A DNA stretch of 40,462 nt, taken from positions 1 through 40,462 of the forward strand of contig JABJJN010000088.1 of assembly GCA_018660835.1 (NCBI GenBank). The letters are read 5' to 3'. A program made the position numbers and the translations under genes. The notes beneath the pieces are model-generated. The model was not told where the DNA came from. It ran no database searches and saw only the letters and a program-made list of their open reading frames with translations. Shown here in pieces: positions 1-8,021 of this stretch. The DNA is from Gemmatimonadota bacterium (GTDB lineage Bacteria; Latescibacterota; UBA2968; UBA8231). Within the stretch, counting starts at the first letter, position 1. Each line of letters begins with the position of its first letter.

Positions 1-138
1 GAACTGCCCGCAGGGCCTGCCGCGACGCGTTGGGACGGCACCGACACAGGCGGCCATCCTGTTGCCAGCGGTGTCTACTTCTACCGGCTCAACGCCGGCG
101 AGCGCGTGGCGACGAAAAAACTGCTGCTGTTGCGTTAG
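1..138 (+). CDS. C-terminal end of a secreted protein with FlgD-like sorting module (partial)
   Basis: Frame 1 is open from the window edge to a TAG at 136-138 and gives about 45 residues. They contain WDGTDTGGHPVASGVYFYRL and end in KKLLLLR. This is the last part of the FlgD-like Ig fold that forms the C-terminal sorting domain of secreted proteins in FCB-superphylum bacteria. The same pattern (SGVYIYRL, then KMLLVR) closes the protease gene at 33170-37483, so the genome uses it more than once. The body of the protein lies outside the window and its enzymatic function cannot be seen. Identification of the C-terminal module is firm; the secretion route (type IX or another) is inference. Confidence 0.8.
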   Translation, partial: ELPAGPAATRWDGTDTGGHPVASGVYFYRLNAGERVATKKLLLLR

Positions 139-215
139 CGTGTGAATCGGCGGCGATGGCGTCTGGACAGAAGCAGTCTGTCTCGTGGAGCAATAGACAG
201 CTACAGGGAGAGCAG

Positions 216-641
216 ATGACGACTCCGGTCTTTGCGGATGAGGTGAAGTGGGCCATGCAGTATGCACGCGAAGAGGCTGATCGACTTGGGCATCGACACA
301 TCGGCACGGAACACATGCTTCTTGGTCTGGTGCACACGGGCACCGGTGGTGCCATCGAGTTACTTCAGCGATGTGGGATAGGCCTGGGTGAAGTCAACGT
401 CGCTGTCGAAGAGCTTGATGACTCCAAGCGTGAATCAGTACGAGGTGATGAGTGTTTTACGATTCGTGCAAAGACGATCCTTGAGGGCGCCGTGAAGGAG
501 GCGCAGGAGTTGGCAAGCGAGCAAGTTCGGCCCATACACGTGTTGCTCGCCCTCCTCCGTGATCCAAGCGCTGTGGCAGCCCAGGTCTTACACACATACG
601 GCATAGACCACGACAGCGCACGACGAGCAGCCGCCGGCTAA
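216..641 (+). CDS. Stand-alone Clp N-terminal (Clp R) domain protein
   Basis: A 141-residue protein made almost entirely of a Clp N domain, the adaptor/substrate-docking domain at the N-terminus of ClpA and ClpC. The two diagnostic repeats are visible: HIGTEHMLLGLVHTGTGGAI near residues 31-50 and PIHVLLALLRDPSAVAAQVL near residues 109-128. No AAA+ ATPase module follows, so it cannot unfold proteins by itself. It may act as an adaptor or a small stress protein, as proposed for ClpS/ClpN-like orphans. The start at 216 is chosen because GGGAG lies just upstream and homology begins there; an in-frame start at 30 would overlap the preceding gene and add non-conserved sequence. No operon partner is evident, since the next gene begins about 200 bases away. 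Confidence 0.8.
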   Translation: MTTPVFADEVKWAMQYAREEADRLGHRHIGTEHMLLGLVHTGTGGAIELLQRCGIGLGEVNVAVEELDDSKRESVRGDECFTIRAKTILEGAVKEAQELASEQVRPIHVLLALLRDPSAVAAQVLHTYGIDHDSARRAAAG

Positions 642-837
642 ATGGTCTCTTCCGCACTCTGACCCCACGATCCCGAAAATACTGGCATACGATGCGATTC
701 GTTACTGAACACTCGCACGAGGCGGCATCCGAACACACGCTCTATCCTCAATAGTCGCATTGTCACCTGTCCGGCTGACCGAAGGTCCTTTGTAGAGCAC
801 CGAATGACCTGTCCCGCCTTATTGCCTGCAGGCCGTC

Positions 838-2316
838 ATGAGCACAAGCACGTCATCATTTAGAAGTGTGCCGCCGCAGGAGCCGGATCTGGCTTCATTC
901 GGTTTTGGTTCCTTCCAGGAATACCGTCTCTGGTGCCTGTGTCACGGCTACAGCGATGGGCTCAGCATCTCGCAAGCAGATCTGCCTCAGCCCGCGGGAG
1001 CGTACGAAGGTCGCCGCGCCCTTCATGACACCGAGGCGCGTCGCCTGGCAATCCGCAGGACTGTGGCCGGCGTGGTCGAACGGTCTGATGCGTTCGACGC
1101 CCTCGACAACAGCGACGCGGGCAGGAACGCTCTCCTGGATCTGATGCTGCACACCAACCGCTACATGGACGTCCTGAAGACCAAGCTGCTGTCTCGGGAG
1201 GTCGGGCGGCACAGGGAATTGAGCTACGGGCTGGTCGCGCTCGCGCTTCATCACGACCGCTGGATTCGACCGGTGGAGTCCTGGATCTCGCCGCTTCCGA
1301 CGCAGGGCTCGCCGCGACGTGAAGACCAGTTCTCCTCACTCGTGCGCCACCTGGTCGCACGCTACGAGGTCCCACAGTTCATGGACCGAGTCTGGTTCGA
1401 AGGAGCCGGCGAGAGGGGACGTGAGCACCGGAAGTGGTTCATTGACGTTGCCTCGGGAAGGAGCATCCGCACAATGGACACCCCCATCCGTCTGACCCGA
1501 CGAATGGCGCATCTCTTCATGCGCGGTGCGTACCCGAAGGGCGGGCTGGAGCAGAACATGCGATGGGCACAGATCATCGCCATGGGCGGTAGCTTCGCGC
1601 AGGCGAACGCGATCCTGCGAACTCGAATGGGGCGTCGCTTTGAGGACGATGACTTCTGGAGCACGGTCGTCCTCTTCATCGCCAACAACCCGATGCTGGA
1701 CCCGACGTGGATCGGCCCCATCGTCGACTACATCCACGCGATGAGGTCTGTGCCGACCCAAGTCCAGGCAGAAAGTGAGATCACCCAGGGGCCGCCACGG
1801 CAACCGCATCTCACCATGAAGGGTCGCAGTGCCACCAAGTTACTGGGTCAGGTCGAGGCCTGGCACGAACTGCTCAACCGGGAAGATGGTGTCGCCTTCC
1901 AGCATTGGCGCCAGTCTGGGCTCAGCAACTTGGAGTTGGTGGAGGAGACGAGCCAGTTGGGAAAGGTCCGATGGACCGTTCGCGAGCTGCTGTCGAGCCA
2001 GGAGTTGGCGGCGGAGGGGAGAGCCATGAACCACTGCGTCGTCTCCTACTCTGACCAGTGCGCGGCAGGAGATACGGCGATCTGGTCGATCTGCGCGCAT
2101 CGCGAGGCACAACCAGAGAACGTGCTCACTGCTGCGCTTGATACGCGCAGGCAGACGGTCACCGAGGTCCGGGGGCGTTATAACATGGTGCCCAATAAGA
2201 GGCCCGCGTCGGCTCAGGGCAGAGCCCAGGAGCGCGCTGGCTATATGGCGCTTCTGCAACGGGCCAATGTCGTGTTGAATCAGTGGATCAAGCGCGAAGG
2301 TCTTCAGCGCGACTGA
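838..2316 (+). CDS. PcfJ-domain protein
   Basis: A 492-residue predicted cytoplasmic protein. The C-terminal part (about residues 385-480) has the PcfJ-domain signature: EGRAMNHCVVSYSDQC, then GDTAIWSIC, then a beta-rich stretch with TVTEVRGRYN. The family is named after PcfJ of the enterococcal conjugative plasmid pCF10, but chromosomal members are widespread and their biochemical role is not established. The N-terminal 380 residues are helical, rich in Arg, Trp and His, and match nothing I recognise. No signal peptide or membrane segment is seen. There is no strong Shine-Dalgarno sequence before the ATG, so the exact start is moderately certain. Neighbours give no conjugation genes, so a plasmid origin is not supported. 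Confidence 0.7.
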   Translation: MSTSTSSFRSVPPQEPDLASFGFGSFQEYRLWCLCHGYSDGLSISQADLPQPAGAYEGRRALHDTEARRLAIRRTVAGVVERSDAFDALDNSDAGRNALLDLMLHTNRYMDVLKTKLLSREVGRHRELSYGLVALALHHDRWIRPVESWISPLPTQGSPRREDQFSSLVRHLVARYEVPQFMDRVWFEGAGERGREHRKWFIDVASGRSIRTMDTPIRLTRRMAHLFMRGAYPKGGLEQNMRWAQIIAMGGSFAQANAILRTRMGRRFEDDDFWSTVVLFIANNPMLDPTWIGPIVDYIHAMRSVPTQVQAESEITQGPPRQPHLTMKGRSATKLLGQVEAWHELLNREDGVAFQHWRQSGLSNLELVEETSQLGKVRWTVRELLSSQELAAEGRAMNHCVVSYSDQCAAGDTAIWSICAHREAQPENVLTAALDTRRQTVTEVRGRYNMVPNKRPASAQGRAQERAGYMALLQRANVVLNQWIKREGLQRD

Positions 2317-2486
2317 GCGTGCGGACCCACACATCCGAATGCGAGTCGTCAGCGGCCGTTGAAGGGATGCGGCCCATCTCGGGAGGTTACACCGTGGACA
2401 ACTCGCTGGAGGACAGGTTGAAATGTAGGTGCATACTGATGCTCTCCGACGTGGGCAGAACCTATCATGATTTGCGACAAGGGAGC

Positions 2487-2528
2487 TGATACGCCATATC
2501 GTATATCATAGGGCACCATGTGATGCCC
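2487..2528. promoter_or_regulatory. Dyad-symmetric sequences upstream of the three-component operon
   Basis: Two inverted repeats sit in the 292-base gap before the binding-protein gene: TGATACG and CGTATATCA facing each other (2487-2508), and GGGCA-N8-TGCCC (2511-2528). They lie about 80-120 bases before the start codon at 2609, where an operator or promoter is expected. No convincing -35/-10 pair was found, and the rest of the gap shows nothing recognisable. Function is a guess from position and symmetry. Confidence 0.25.
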
Positions 2529-2608
2529 TGAAGATTGCATGGCATGGACCAGAGAAGTGATCGCATCAGAATCCGGCGTATTACAAAACCCGGACAAGGA
2601 GCGCTGAG

Positions 2609-3604
2609 ATGCTGCGGAATGCGTACGTGAAGCAGCCAATTACTCCTCCTTGTGCCTGGATCTGGTTGAGAGCCGCTACGATGATCGCTCTCGTTCTTGC
2701 AGGGTGTTCGGGAAGCTCGGAAACCGGCATCGACATCCGTCTCGACTCAAAGCTCGCGGCGGTCACGCCATCGTCACCAAAGCGCAAAGAGATCGTCCGC
2801 TTTGTGTATGCTTCTGTCCTCTCGCCGGAGCGCAGCACTCTCACGTACGCGAGGCTTGGAAGCTATCTGGCAGGCAAGTTGGAGCGTCCCGTCGAGATCG
2901 TCCGTCGGCGTACGTACGCCGAGTTGAATGAACTTCTGCGTACAGGTCGGGCTGAAGCGGGGCTCGTCTGTACTGGGGCCTTTGCAGCCGGCGAAGCCAG
3001 ATTTGGTCTACAGGCGATCGCGATTCCCGTCATCGGCGGGAAGACAACATACCAGTCATTCGTCATCACGCGTCGTGATACCCGTCTGACCACCTTCAGC
3101 GACTTGCAGGGGCGTCCCTTTGCCTTCACAGACCCTCTGTCGAACACCGGCTATCGACATATTGTCGACCGCCTGCTCAGCCAGGGATCTTCACCAGATC
3201 AGTATTTTAGCCGGGTCATGTTCACGTACAGCCACGACAACTCGATCGAGGCCGTGAGAGATGGCATTGTTGATGCAGGTTGCATTGACAGCATTGTGTG
3301 GGATGAATTGATCCGTCGCGACTCAACTCTGGCGCAGGATGTGATCATCATCGAACGATCCGAGAACTTCCCTATCAATCCACTGGCCGTGGCACCCTCG
3401 ATCGACCAGGGGCTGCGAGAAGCGCTGGTCGACGTGTTCTTGACCATGGCAGAGGATGACGAGGGGCGCACTATCCTCTGGGAGCTGGGAACTGAGGCAT
3501 TCGAAGCACCGACAGCAGAAACTCTGGCTGGCTACCGTGCCATTGCCAACAGCTGGCAGAGACTGAGGGCAGCCGGACTGGCTGAGGTATCAGGGGCACT
3601 ATAG
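2609..3604 (+). CDS. AioX/ArxX-like (PhnD-family) periplasmic binding lipoprotein
   Basis: A 331-residue substrate-binding protein of the PhnD phosphate/phosphonate-binding family, probably the ligand-sensing first component of the adjacent kinase-regulator pair. A lipobox LVLAGC puts the lipidated cysteine at residue 33, so the mature protein should be tethered in the periplasm. Core family features follow: VRFVYASVLSPE, LVCTGAF, then DLQGRPFAFTDPLSNTGY. Cys121 in LVCTGAF lies where AioX proteins carry the cysteine implicated in As(III) sensing; that alignment is from memory. The TAG stop at 3602-3604 directly abuts the ATG of the kinase, so the two are translationally coupled. Unlike ABC transporter receptors, no permease or ATPase gene is nearby. 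The arsenic ligand is inferred from the downstream arr genes; phosphate, phosphite or another oxyanion remains possible. Confidence 0.8.
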   Translation: MLRNAYVKQPITPPCAWIWLRAATMIALVLAGCSGSSETGIDIRLDSKLAAVTPSSPKRKEIVRFVYASVLSPERSTLTYARLGSYLAGKLERPVEIVRRRTYAELNELLRTGRAEAGLVCTGAFAAGEARFGLQAIAIPVIGGKTTYQSFVITRRDTRLTTFSDLQGRPFAFTDPLSNTGYRHIVDRLLSQGSSPDQYFSRVMFTYSHDNSIEAVRDGIVDAGCIDSIVWDELIRRDSTLAQDVIIIERSENFPINPLAVAPSIDQGLREALVDVFLTMAEDDEGRTILWELGTEAFEAPTAETLAGYRAIANSWQRLRAAGLAEVSGAL

Positions 3605-5371
3605 ATGTTCCGCCACCTGCGCGATCGGATCATCATCTCCTTCTGTCTTCTGATGCTGGGAGGCGGTGCGTTGTCGACGACTCTTGTCAGCCACAACATG
3701 ACCTACACGCTGGGGGAGGCAGTCGACCGCCACGGCCGATCGATGGCACAGGTTCTGTCTGACCAACTCGGAGAGCCCCTGGCATATCGAGATCGACTTT
3801 CTGTTCGGCGTTTGTTGACCGGAGCATGCGAGTCTAATTCGGATCTCGTTTACGCCTTTGTGACGGATCCCGACGGCCATGTCAGCAATCACTCATTCGC
3901 CGTCGATCGCTTCCCTCAGGATCTTCTGAGAATTGCAGACAGCACGACACCACAGATCCTGAAGACGGAGCGTGGGACCATCCGCGATCTTGCCTTGCCG
4001 ATCTCTGCGGGTGTTCTGGGTACGTTGCACGTGGGAACGTCGATGTCCTGGGTTGATGAAGCGACAGGCAACGCGGTAGAGAATGTCCTGGTCACGACGG
4101 CGATCGCCATGGTCCTCGGTGTGGTGGGGATCCTGTTCCTTGCTCACCTGATCACCCGACCTGTTCTGGCACTGCGTGACGCCGCCAATCATCTTGGCGA
4201 AGCGGAAGGCGATGCGATCATCGTTGTTCCGGAGTCGGGCTCAGATGAGCTGGCGGACCTGGCGAGAACGTTTAATCGCATGGCGGCCCAGATCCGCGAG
4301 CGCATCAACAACTGCCAATCCATGAGTGCCTACGTCGAGCGAGTACTGGATCAAATGGAGTCCAGTATCATCGTCGTCTCCGCAGCGTATCGTGTCGAAT
4401 ACGTGAACCGTACTGCCCAGGATCGTCACGGATCGGTCACCGGCGCCTCCTGTCGCGACATCATGTCTGATGAACGCCCGTGTGATGAATGTCCAGTGGC
4501 AGAGGTCCTTCAAACACGAGCTGTCATCCACCGCAACCATGCCGCCAAGTCGGGACGATCCTATGAGTTGAGGTGGGTGCCAATCATCGGTCGAGATGGA
4601 AACCTGACCGTCGTCGAGCGAGCACTGGACATTACCGATCGGCTCGAGCTCCAGCACCGATTCCAGCGTGCCCAGAGATTGGCCGTGGCGGGTGAGATTG
4701 CCGCAGGGGTTGTCCACTCCGTGAACAATCCCCTTGATGGTGTGCGGCGAGCTCTCGACCTGGCAGCCATTCGGCCAGGCGATCAGGAACGTGTCGGTCG
4801 GATGCTCGAGCTGGCTCGCGAAGGAACCGACCGGATCGCTGAGATCACTCGCACTCTTCTCGGCTTCGCCCGTGGCGACGAAGCGGCCGATCCCGTCTCA
4901 GTCCAGGTCGATGTGCTCATCGACGCGGCAGTGAGCCTGTCGCGGCTTGGGGCCCAGGCGAAGGACATCGATATCCACGTCGACATGGCCAGTGATTTGC
5001 CGGAAGTGCTGGTGGATCCTCAGGGGATGGTCGAAGTCCTCGTCAATCTCATGCTGAATGCCGTGGATGCCTCCGACACGCGAGGTAGAGTGAGCATCCG
5101 GGCCCGAGAATCTGACGGCGGACTGTGCATCTGTGTTGAGGACTCGGGTCCCGGGTTGGCAGCTGGTCTCGCTGAGAAAGTGTTTGAGCCATTCTACACG
5201 ACGAAGGACGCCGCAAATGGTACGGGCCTTGGACTGTCGGTCGCACGTCGTGTCGTGGAGGCTCACGGGGGAGAATTGACTTATCAATCCGGTACCTCAG
5301 GTGGTGCCTGCTTCGTCATGTCGATTCCTCTTACATCAGATGCAGTACCTCAGGAGGATGCCCTTGGCTGA
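3605..5371 (+). CDS. Membrane sensor histidine kinase (AioS/ArxS-like)
   Basis: A 588-residue kinase. An N-terminal membrane helix (about residues 10-30) and a second one (LVTTAIAMVLGVVGILFLAH, about 163-182) enclose a periplasmic domain likely to contact the binding lipoprotein. A HAMP segment follows, then a PAS domain, a HisKA domain and an HATPase domain with N-box NLMLNAVDAS and G-boxes DSGPGL and GTGLGLSVAR. The HisKA H-box reads VVHSVNNPL: the residue after the phospho-accepting His is Ser rather than the usual Glu/Asp, which could alter the kinase/phosphatase balance. The PAS domain has three close cysteines (C-x9-C-x2-C, in CRDIMSDERPCDECP), possible thiol ligands for arsenic or redox. 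It starts immediately after the lipoprotein stop and overlaps the regulator gene by 8 bases. The role as arsenic sensor is inferred from context. Confidence 0.85.
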   Translation: MFRHLRDRIIISFCLLMLGGGALSTTLVSHNMTYTLGEAVDRHGRSMAQVLSDQLGEPLAYRDRLSVRRLLTGACESNSDLVYAFVTDPDGHVSNHSFAVDRFPQDLLRIADSTTPQILKTERGTIRDLALPISAGVLGTLHVGTSMSWVDEATGNAVENVLVTTAIAMVLGVVGILFLAHLITRPVLALRDAANHLGEAEGDAIIVVPESGSDELADLARTFNRMAAQIRERINNCQSMSAYVERVLDQMESSIIVVSAAYRVEYVNRTAQDRHGSVTGASCRDIMSDERPCDECPVAEVLQTRAVIHRNHAAKSGRSYELRWVPIIGRDGNLTVVERALDITDRLELQHRFQRAQRLAVAGEIAAGVVHSVNNPLDGVRRALDLAAIRPGDQERVGRMLELAREGTDRIAEITRTLLGFARGDEAADPVSVQVDVLIDAAVSLSRLGAQAKDIDIHVDMASDLPEVLVDPQGMVEVLVNLMLNAVDASDTRGRVSIRARESDGGLCICVEDSGPGLAAGLAEKVFEPFYTTKDAANGTGLGLSVARRVVEAHGGELTYQSGTSGGACFVMSIPLTSDAVPQEDALG

Positions 5372-6770
5372 GCGTATCGTGATTGTCGATGACGAACGCC
5401 TGACGCGAGAGACACTTGTGGAGAGTCTGCGTGATCAGGGCTACGACGCGTCGGCCTTTGCCAGTGCCTATGAGGCGCTTGAGCTGTTGGAGGAGCACTC
5501 AGTGGAAGTCGTTCTCACCGATCTGCGGATGCCGTCAATGGATGGGGCTGAGTTTCACCGACGGATCAAGGATAGCTGGCCGGAAACGGAGGTCATCTTT
5601 ATGACCGCCTATGGTACGGTCGCCTCGGCAGTCGAAGCGATGCGAGATGGGGCTGCCGACTATCTCACCAAGCCGCTGAACACAGAAGAGCTCCTTATCC
5701 GCCTCAAACGCATCATCGAGCGACAACAGGAAAGACAGGAGATCAACAGGCTCCGGATCGAGGCGGCGGGTCGCAGTTCCTTCGGTGATCTCGTGCATCG
5801 TTCGGCTGCGATGCGCCAGGTTGTTGACAGAGCTCTCGCCATTGCGGACTCAGATATTGCAGTCCTCGTCCAGGGAGCTACGGGGACTGGCAAAGAGGTT
5901 CTGGCGCGCGCAATCCATGCGAATAGTCCAAGAGCTACCGGACCTTTCGTCGCCGTGAATGCTGCTGGGCTCAATCCGAATCTCGTCGAGAGTGAATTGT
6001 TCGGCCATGAAGTAGGCGCGTTCACCGGCGCCTCCCGGCAACGGAAGGGGCGACTGGAGATCGCCGACGGAGGCACACTCTTTGTTGATGAGGTCGACGA
6101 TCTTGGGCCGGAAATCCAGGTTCGGCTCCTGCGTTTCTTGCAGGAACGCACGTTCGAACGCGTGGGTAGCAGCCGCACCCTCAAATCAGATGTCCGCGTC
6201 CTCTGTGCGACAAAGCGCAGTCTCCAGGGACTCGTTGAGAAGGGTAGCTTTCGCGAAGATCTGTTCTATCGAATCAATTCCGCTGTCATTGAGTTGCCGC
6301 CACTGGCGGAAAGGCGAGAGGACATCCTCCTGCTAGCTGAGCACTTTCGTCGGGAAGGAAGCGGCGCCAACGGCCGGAATGGCGAGAGCCGTTTCTCACC
6401 AGAGGTCGTGCAAGCGCTGCTATCGCATGACTGGCCGGGGAATGTGCGTGAGCTACAACACGTCATTGAACACACCCTGGCTTTCACACGGGGCGACGAG
6501 ATCAAACTGGAGCACCTACCACAGAACCTTCTGTCCGCCGCTCCTGTTTCCCACATCGAGCTGCATCTGCCAGATAGCGGGCCAGTCTCATTGACCGACC
6601 TGGTCCATGATTGTGAACATCTCGCCATCGAGTGGGCGTTGGCGCGAGCGGGCGGCAATCAGGTACAGGCGGCCGACCTTCTGTCCATTCCGCGAACGAC
6701 TCTGCGAAGTCGGTTGGACGCTCTGCGAACTGATGCCTCCGCTCAATCGGACACGCCTGACTCTGACTGA
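5364..6770 (+). CDS. NtrC-type sigma-54-dependent response regulator (AioR/ArxR-like)
   Basis: A 468-residue activator. The receiver domain has IVIVDDERL and the phospho-accepting Asp in VLTDLRMP. The AAA+ domain has a Walker A variant GATGTGKE, the sigma-54-contacting loop GAFTGA, and Walker B GTLFVDEVDD. A Fis-type helix-turn-helix (QAADLLSIPRTTLRSRLDAL) ends the protein. The start is set at a TTG (5364) because AGGAGG ends six bases before it; the ATG at 5358 directly abuts that ribosome-binding site. It overlaps the kinase stop codon, indicating coupled translation. The intact GAFTGA predicts action on sigma-54 promoters, and one with paired upstream inverted repeats lies directly downstream, before the arsenate reductase genes. 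AioR of arsenite oxidizers is of the same architecture. Confidence 0.9.
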   Translation: MAERIVIVDDERLTRETLVESLRDQGYDASAFASAYEALELLEEHSVEVVLTDLRMPSMDGAEFHRRIKDSWPETEVIFMTAYGTVASAVEAMRDGAADYLTKPLNTEELLIRLKRIIERQQERQEINRLRIEAAGRSSFGDLVHRSAAMRQVVDRALAIADSDIAVLVQGATGTGKEVLARAIHANSPRATGPFVAVNAAGLNPNLVESELFGHEVGAFTGASRQRKGRLEIADGGTLFVDEVDDLGPEIQVRLLRFLQERTFERVGSSRTLKSDVRVLCATKRSLQGLVEKGSFREDLFYRINSAVIELPPLAERREDILLLAEHFRREGSGANGRNGESRFSPEVVQALLSHDWPGNVRELQHVIEHTLAFTRGDEIKLEHLPQNLLSAAPVSHIELHLPDSGPVSLTDLVHDCEHLAIEWALARAGGNQVQAADLLSIPRTTLRSRLDALRTDASAQSDTPDSD

Positions 6771-6820
6771 TACTCGCTGGCCTCTGCTCGTGAGGCTCGA
6801 TGCTGGGTGGATCACACGTC

Positions 6821-6836
6821 TGACGAGATCCCGTCA
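6821..6836. promoter_or_regulatory. Upstream activator site 1 (TGACG-N6-CGTCA)
   Basis: A perfect inverted repeat with arms TGACG and CGTCA and centre AGATCC. It lies about 120 bases upstream of the predicted -24 element of the arr promoter, the usual distance for an NtrC-type enhancer. Its arms are identical to those of the second site at 6853-6868, and AGAT is shared in the centre. Binding by the regulator encoded just upstream is inferred. Confidence 0.65.
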
Positions 6837-6852
6837 CCGATCACCACCCAAC

Positions 6853-6868
6853 TGACGAGATGTCGTCA
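6853..6868. promoter_or_regulatory. Upstream activator site 2 (TGACG-N6-CGTCA)
   Basis: Second copy of the inverted repeat, centre AGATGT. The centres of the two copies are 32 bases apart, close to three turns of B-DNA, so two regulator dimers would sit on the same face. This is the arrangement expected for cooperative binding and oligomer formation by an NtrC-family activator. Confidence 0.65.
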
Positions 6869-6955
6869 GAGATATCGTGCAGGGGCGGTCGCTTTGGTTC
6901 GTCCAATCTCCTGAACCGCAACATGTTACGCTGCCGTGACCAGCGGGCGTAATGA

Positions 6956-6971
6956 CGGCATGGTCGTTGCA
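6956..6971 (+). promoter_or_regulatory. Sigma-54 promoter of the arr operon
   Basis: CGGCATGGTCGTTGCA has the obligatory GG-N10-GC spacing (GG at 6957-6958, GC at 6969-6970). It matches the consensus TGGCACG-N4-TTGCW at all but two positions. The predicted transcription start is near 6982, giving a leader of about 80 bases before the arrC start codon. An NtrC-type regulator gene ends 185 bases upstream and paired enhancer-like repeats lie between. Confidence 0.75.
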
Positions 6972-7064
6972 TAACCTGCCTCAGAAACGCTCGTGGCCCG
7001 GCTGTCCGATCCGCAGCGGCCCACGCTCTCAATCTCGCCATGGTCACACGGTCAGGAGATGAGC

Positions 7065-8012
7065 ATGGATCCTACCATTTACTACGGTGTCCAGTCAGGT
7101 CCGTACTGGGATTGGAAGGTCGCACTCGACCTGTTCCTCGGGGGGGCTGGCGCTGGGGCATTCGTCTTCTCTGTTGCGCTGTATGAACTCTGGGGGCAGC
7201 GCTTCCGGCGGATTCCGCAGACAGCAGCCTATCTGGCCCCATTGCTCGTAGGGGCGGGGCTTCTGCTGCTGCTGCTCAAGCTGGGAAGACCGCACCATCT
7301 CATACAGACCTTCACAAATGTTGCACCCACAGCGCCCCTTTGGTGGGGCGGCGTCTTCCAGACGCTGTTCATTGTGGGATCCATCTGGTACGCGCTCCTG
7401 TGGCGGAATCAGGAGCCTGACTCAGTCCGCCGCACGCTGGGGCTTGTACTTGCGCCTATCGCCGTTATCGTCGCGGCCTATCACGGCATGTTGCTGGCTG
7501 TTGTTACCTCGCGCCCGCTTTGGAATACAGGACCGACGGTGGTTGGTGCCCTTCTGGGCTTTGTGACCACTGGGATCGCAGCAGTACTGGTGTTGCATCT
7601 GCTGCGAATGGGGATCCGCGGACGTCTGGAGGATGCGGACCATGTCACGTCGTTTCTCGAGGATCTGCAACCGGTCCGCAATCTCCTCGTGGTGGCCCTG
7701 CTGGCCCAACTCGGGACCCTCTTTTTCTGGTGGGTGAGCCTGCACTTTGGGGCCCTCGCCGATCGTACCGCCCTGCAGGCTGCGAACATGTCCTACGGCT
7801 CCACCTTCTGGGGTCTGGGAATTGTCGTCGGTTTGATTGTCCCCCTTGTCCTGGGTGCCTACGTCGTGTGGAATGGCGACCGAAGCAACCATCGCCTCCA
7901 GGTGTGGACCGTTGGGATCACCAGCGTTCTCATCCTTCTCGGAGGCTATTCCTTCCGTCTGGCCGTCGTGCTCGCGGGCCAGCTCAACCCCGTATACGTC
8001 TCACTTCCATAG
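7065..8012 (+). CDS. arrC: NrfD/PsrC-type membrane anchor subunit of arsenate reductase
   Basis: A 315-residue polytopic membrane protein with eight hydrophobic segments, beginning with LDLFLGGAGAGAFVFSVALY. This is the NrfD/PsrC family, the quinol-binding anchor of complex iron-sulfur molybdoenzymes. It should pass electrons from menaquinol to the iron-sulfur subunit ArrB. The start at 7065 is preferred because AGGAG ends six bases upstream; the ATG at 7059 touches that site and longer starts are not conserved. It is the first gene after the sigma-54 promoter and ends ten bases before arrA. Some arr operons carry such an arrC subunit while the classical Shewanella operon has only arrAB. The family is clear; the arrC name rests on the neighbouring arrA. 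Confidence 0.8.
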   Translation: MDPTIYYGVQSGPYWDWKVALDLFLGGAGAGAFVFSVALYELWGQRFRRIPQTAAYLAPLLVGAGLLLLLLKLGRPHHLIQTFTNVAPTAPLWWGGVFQTLFIVGSIWYALLWRNQEPDSVRRTLGLVLAPIAVIVAAYHGMLLAVVTSRPLWNTGPTVVGALLGFVTTGIAAVLVLHLLRMGIRGRLEDADHVTSFLEDLQPVRNLLVVALLAQLGTLFFWWVSLHFGALADRTALQAANMSYGSTFWGLGIVVGLIVPLVLGAYVVWNGDRSNHRLQVWTVGITSVLILLGGYSFRLAVVLAGQLNPVYVSLP

Positions 8013-8021
8013 GGAGCTGTC

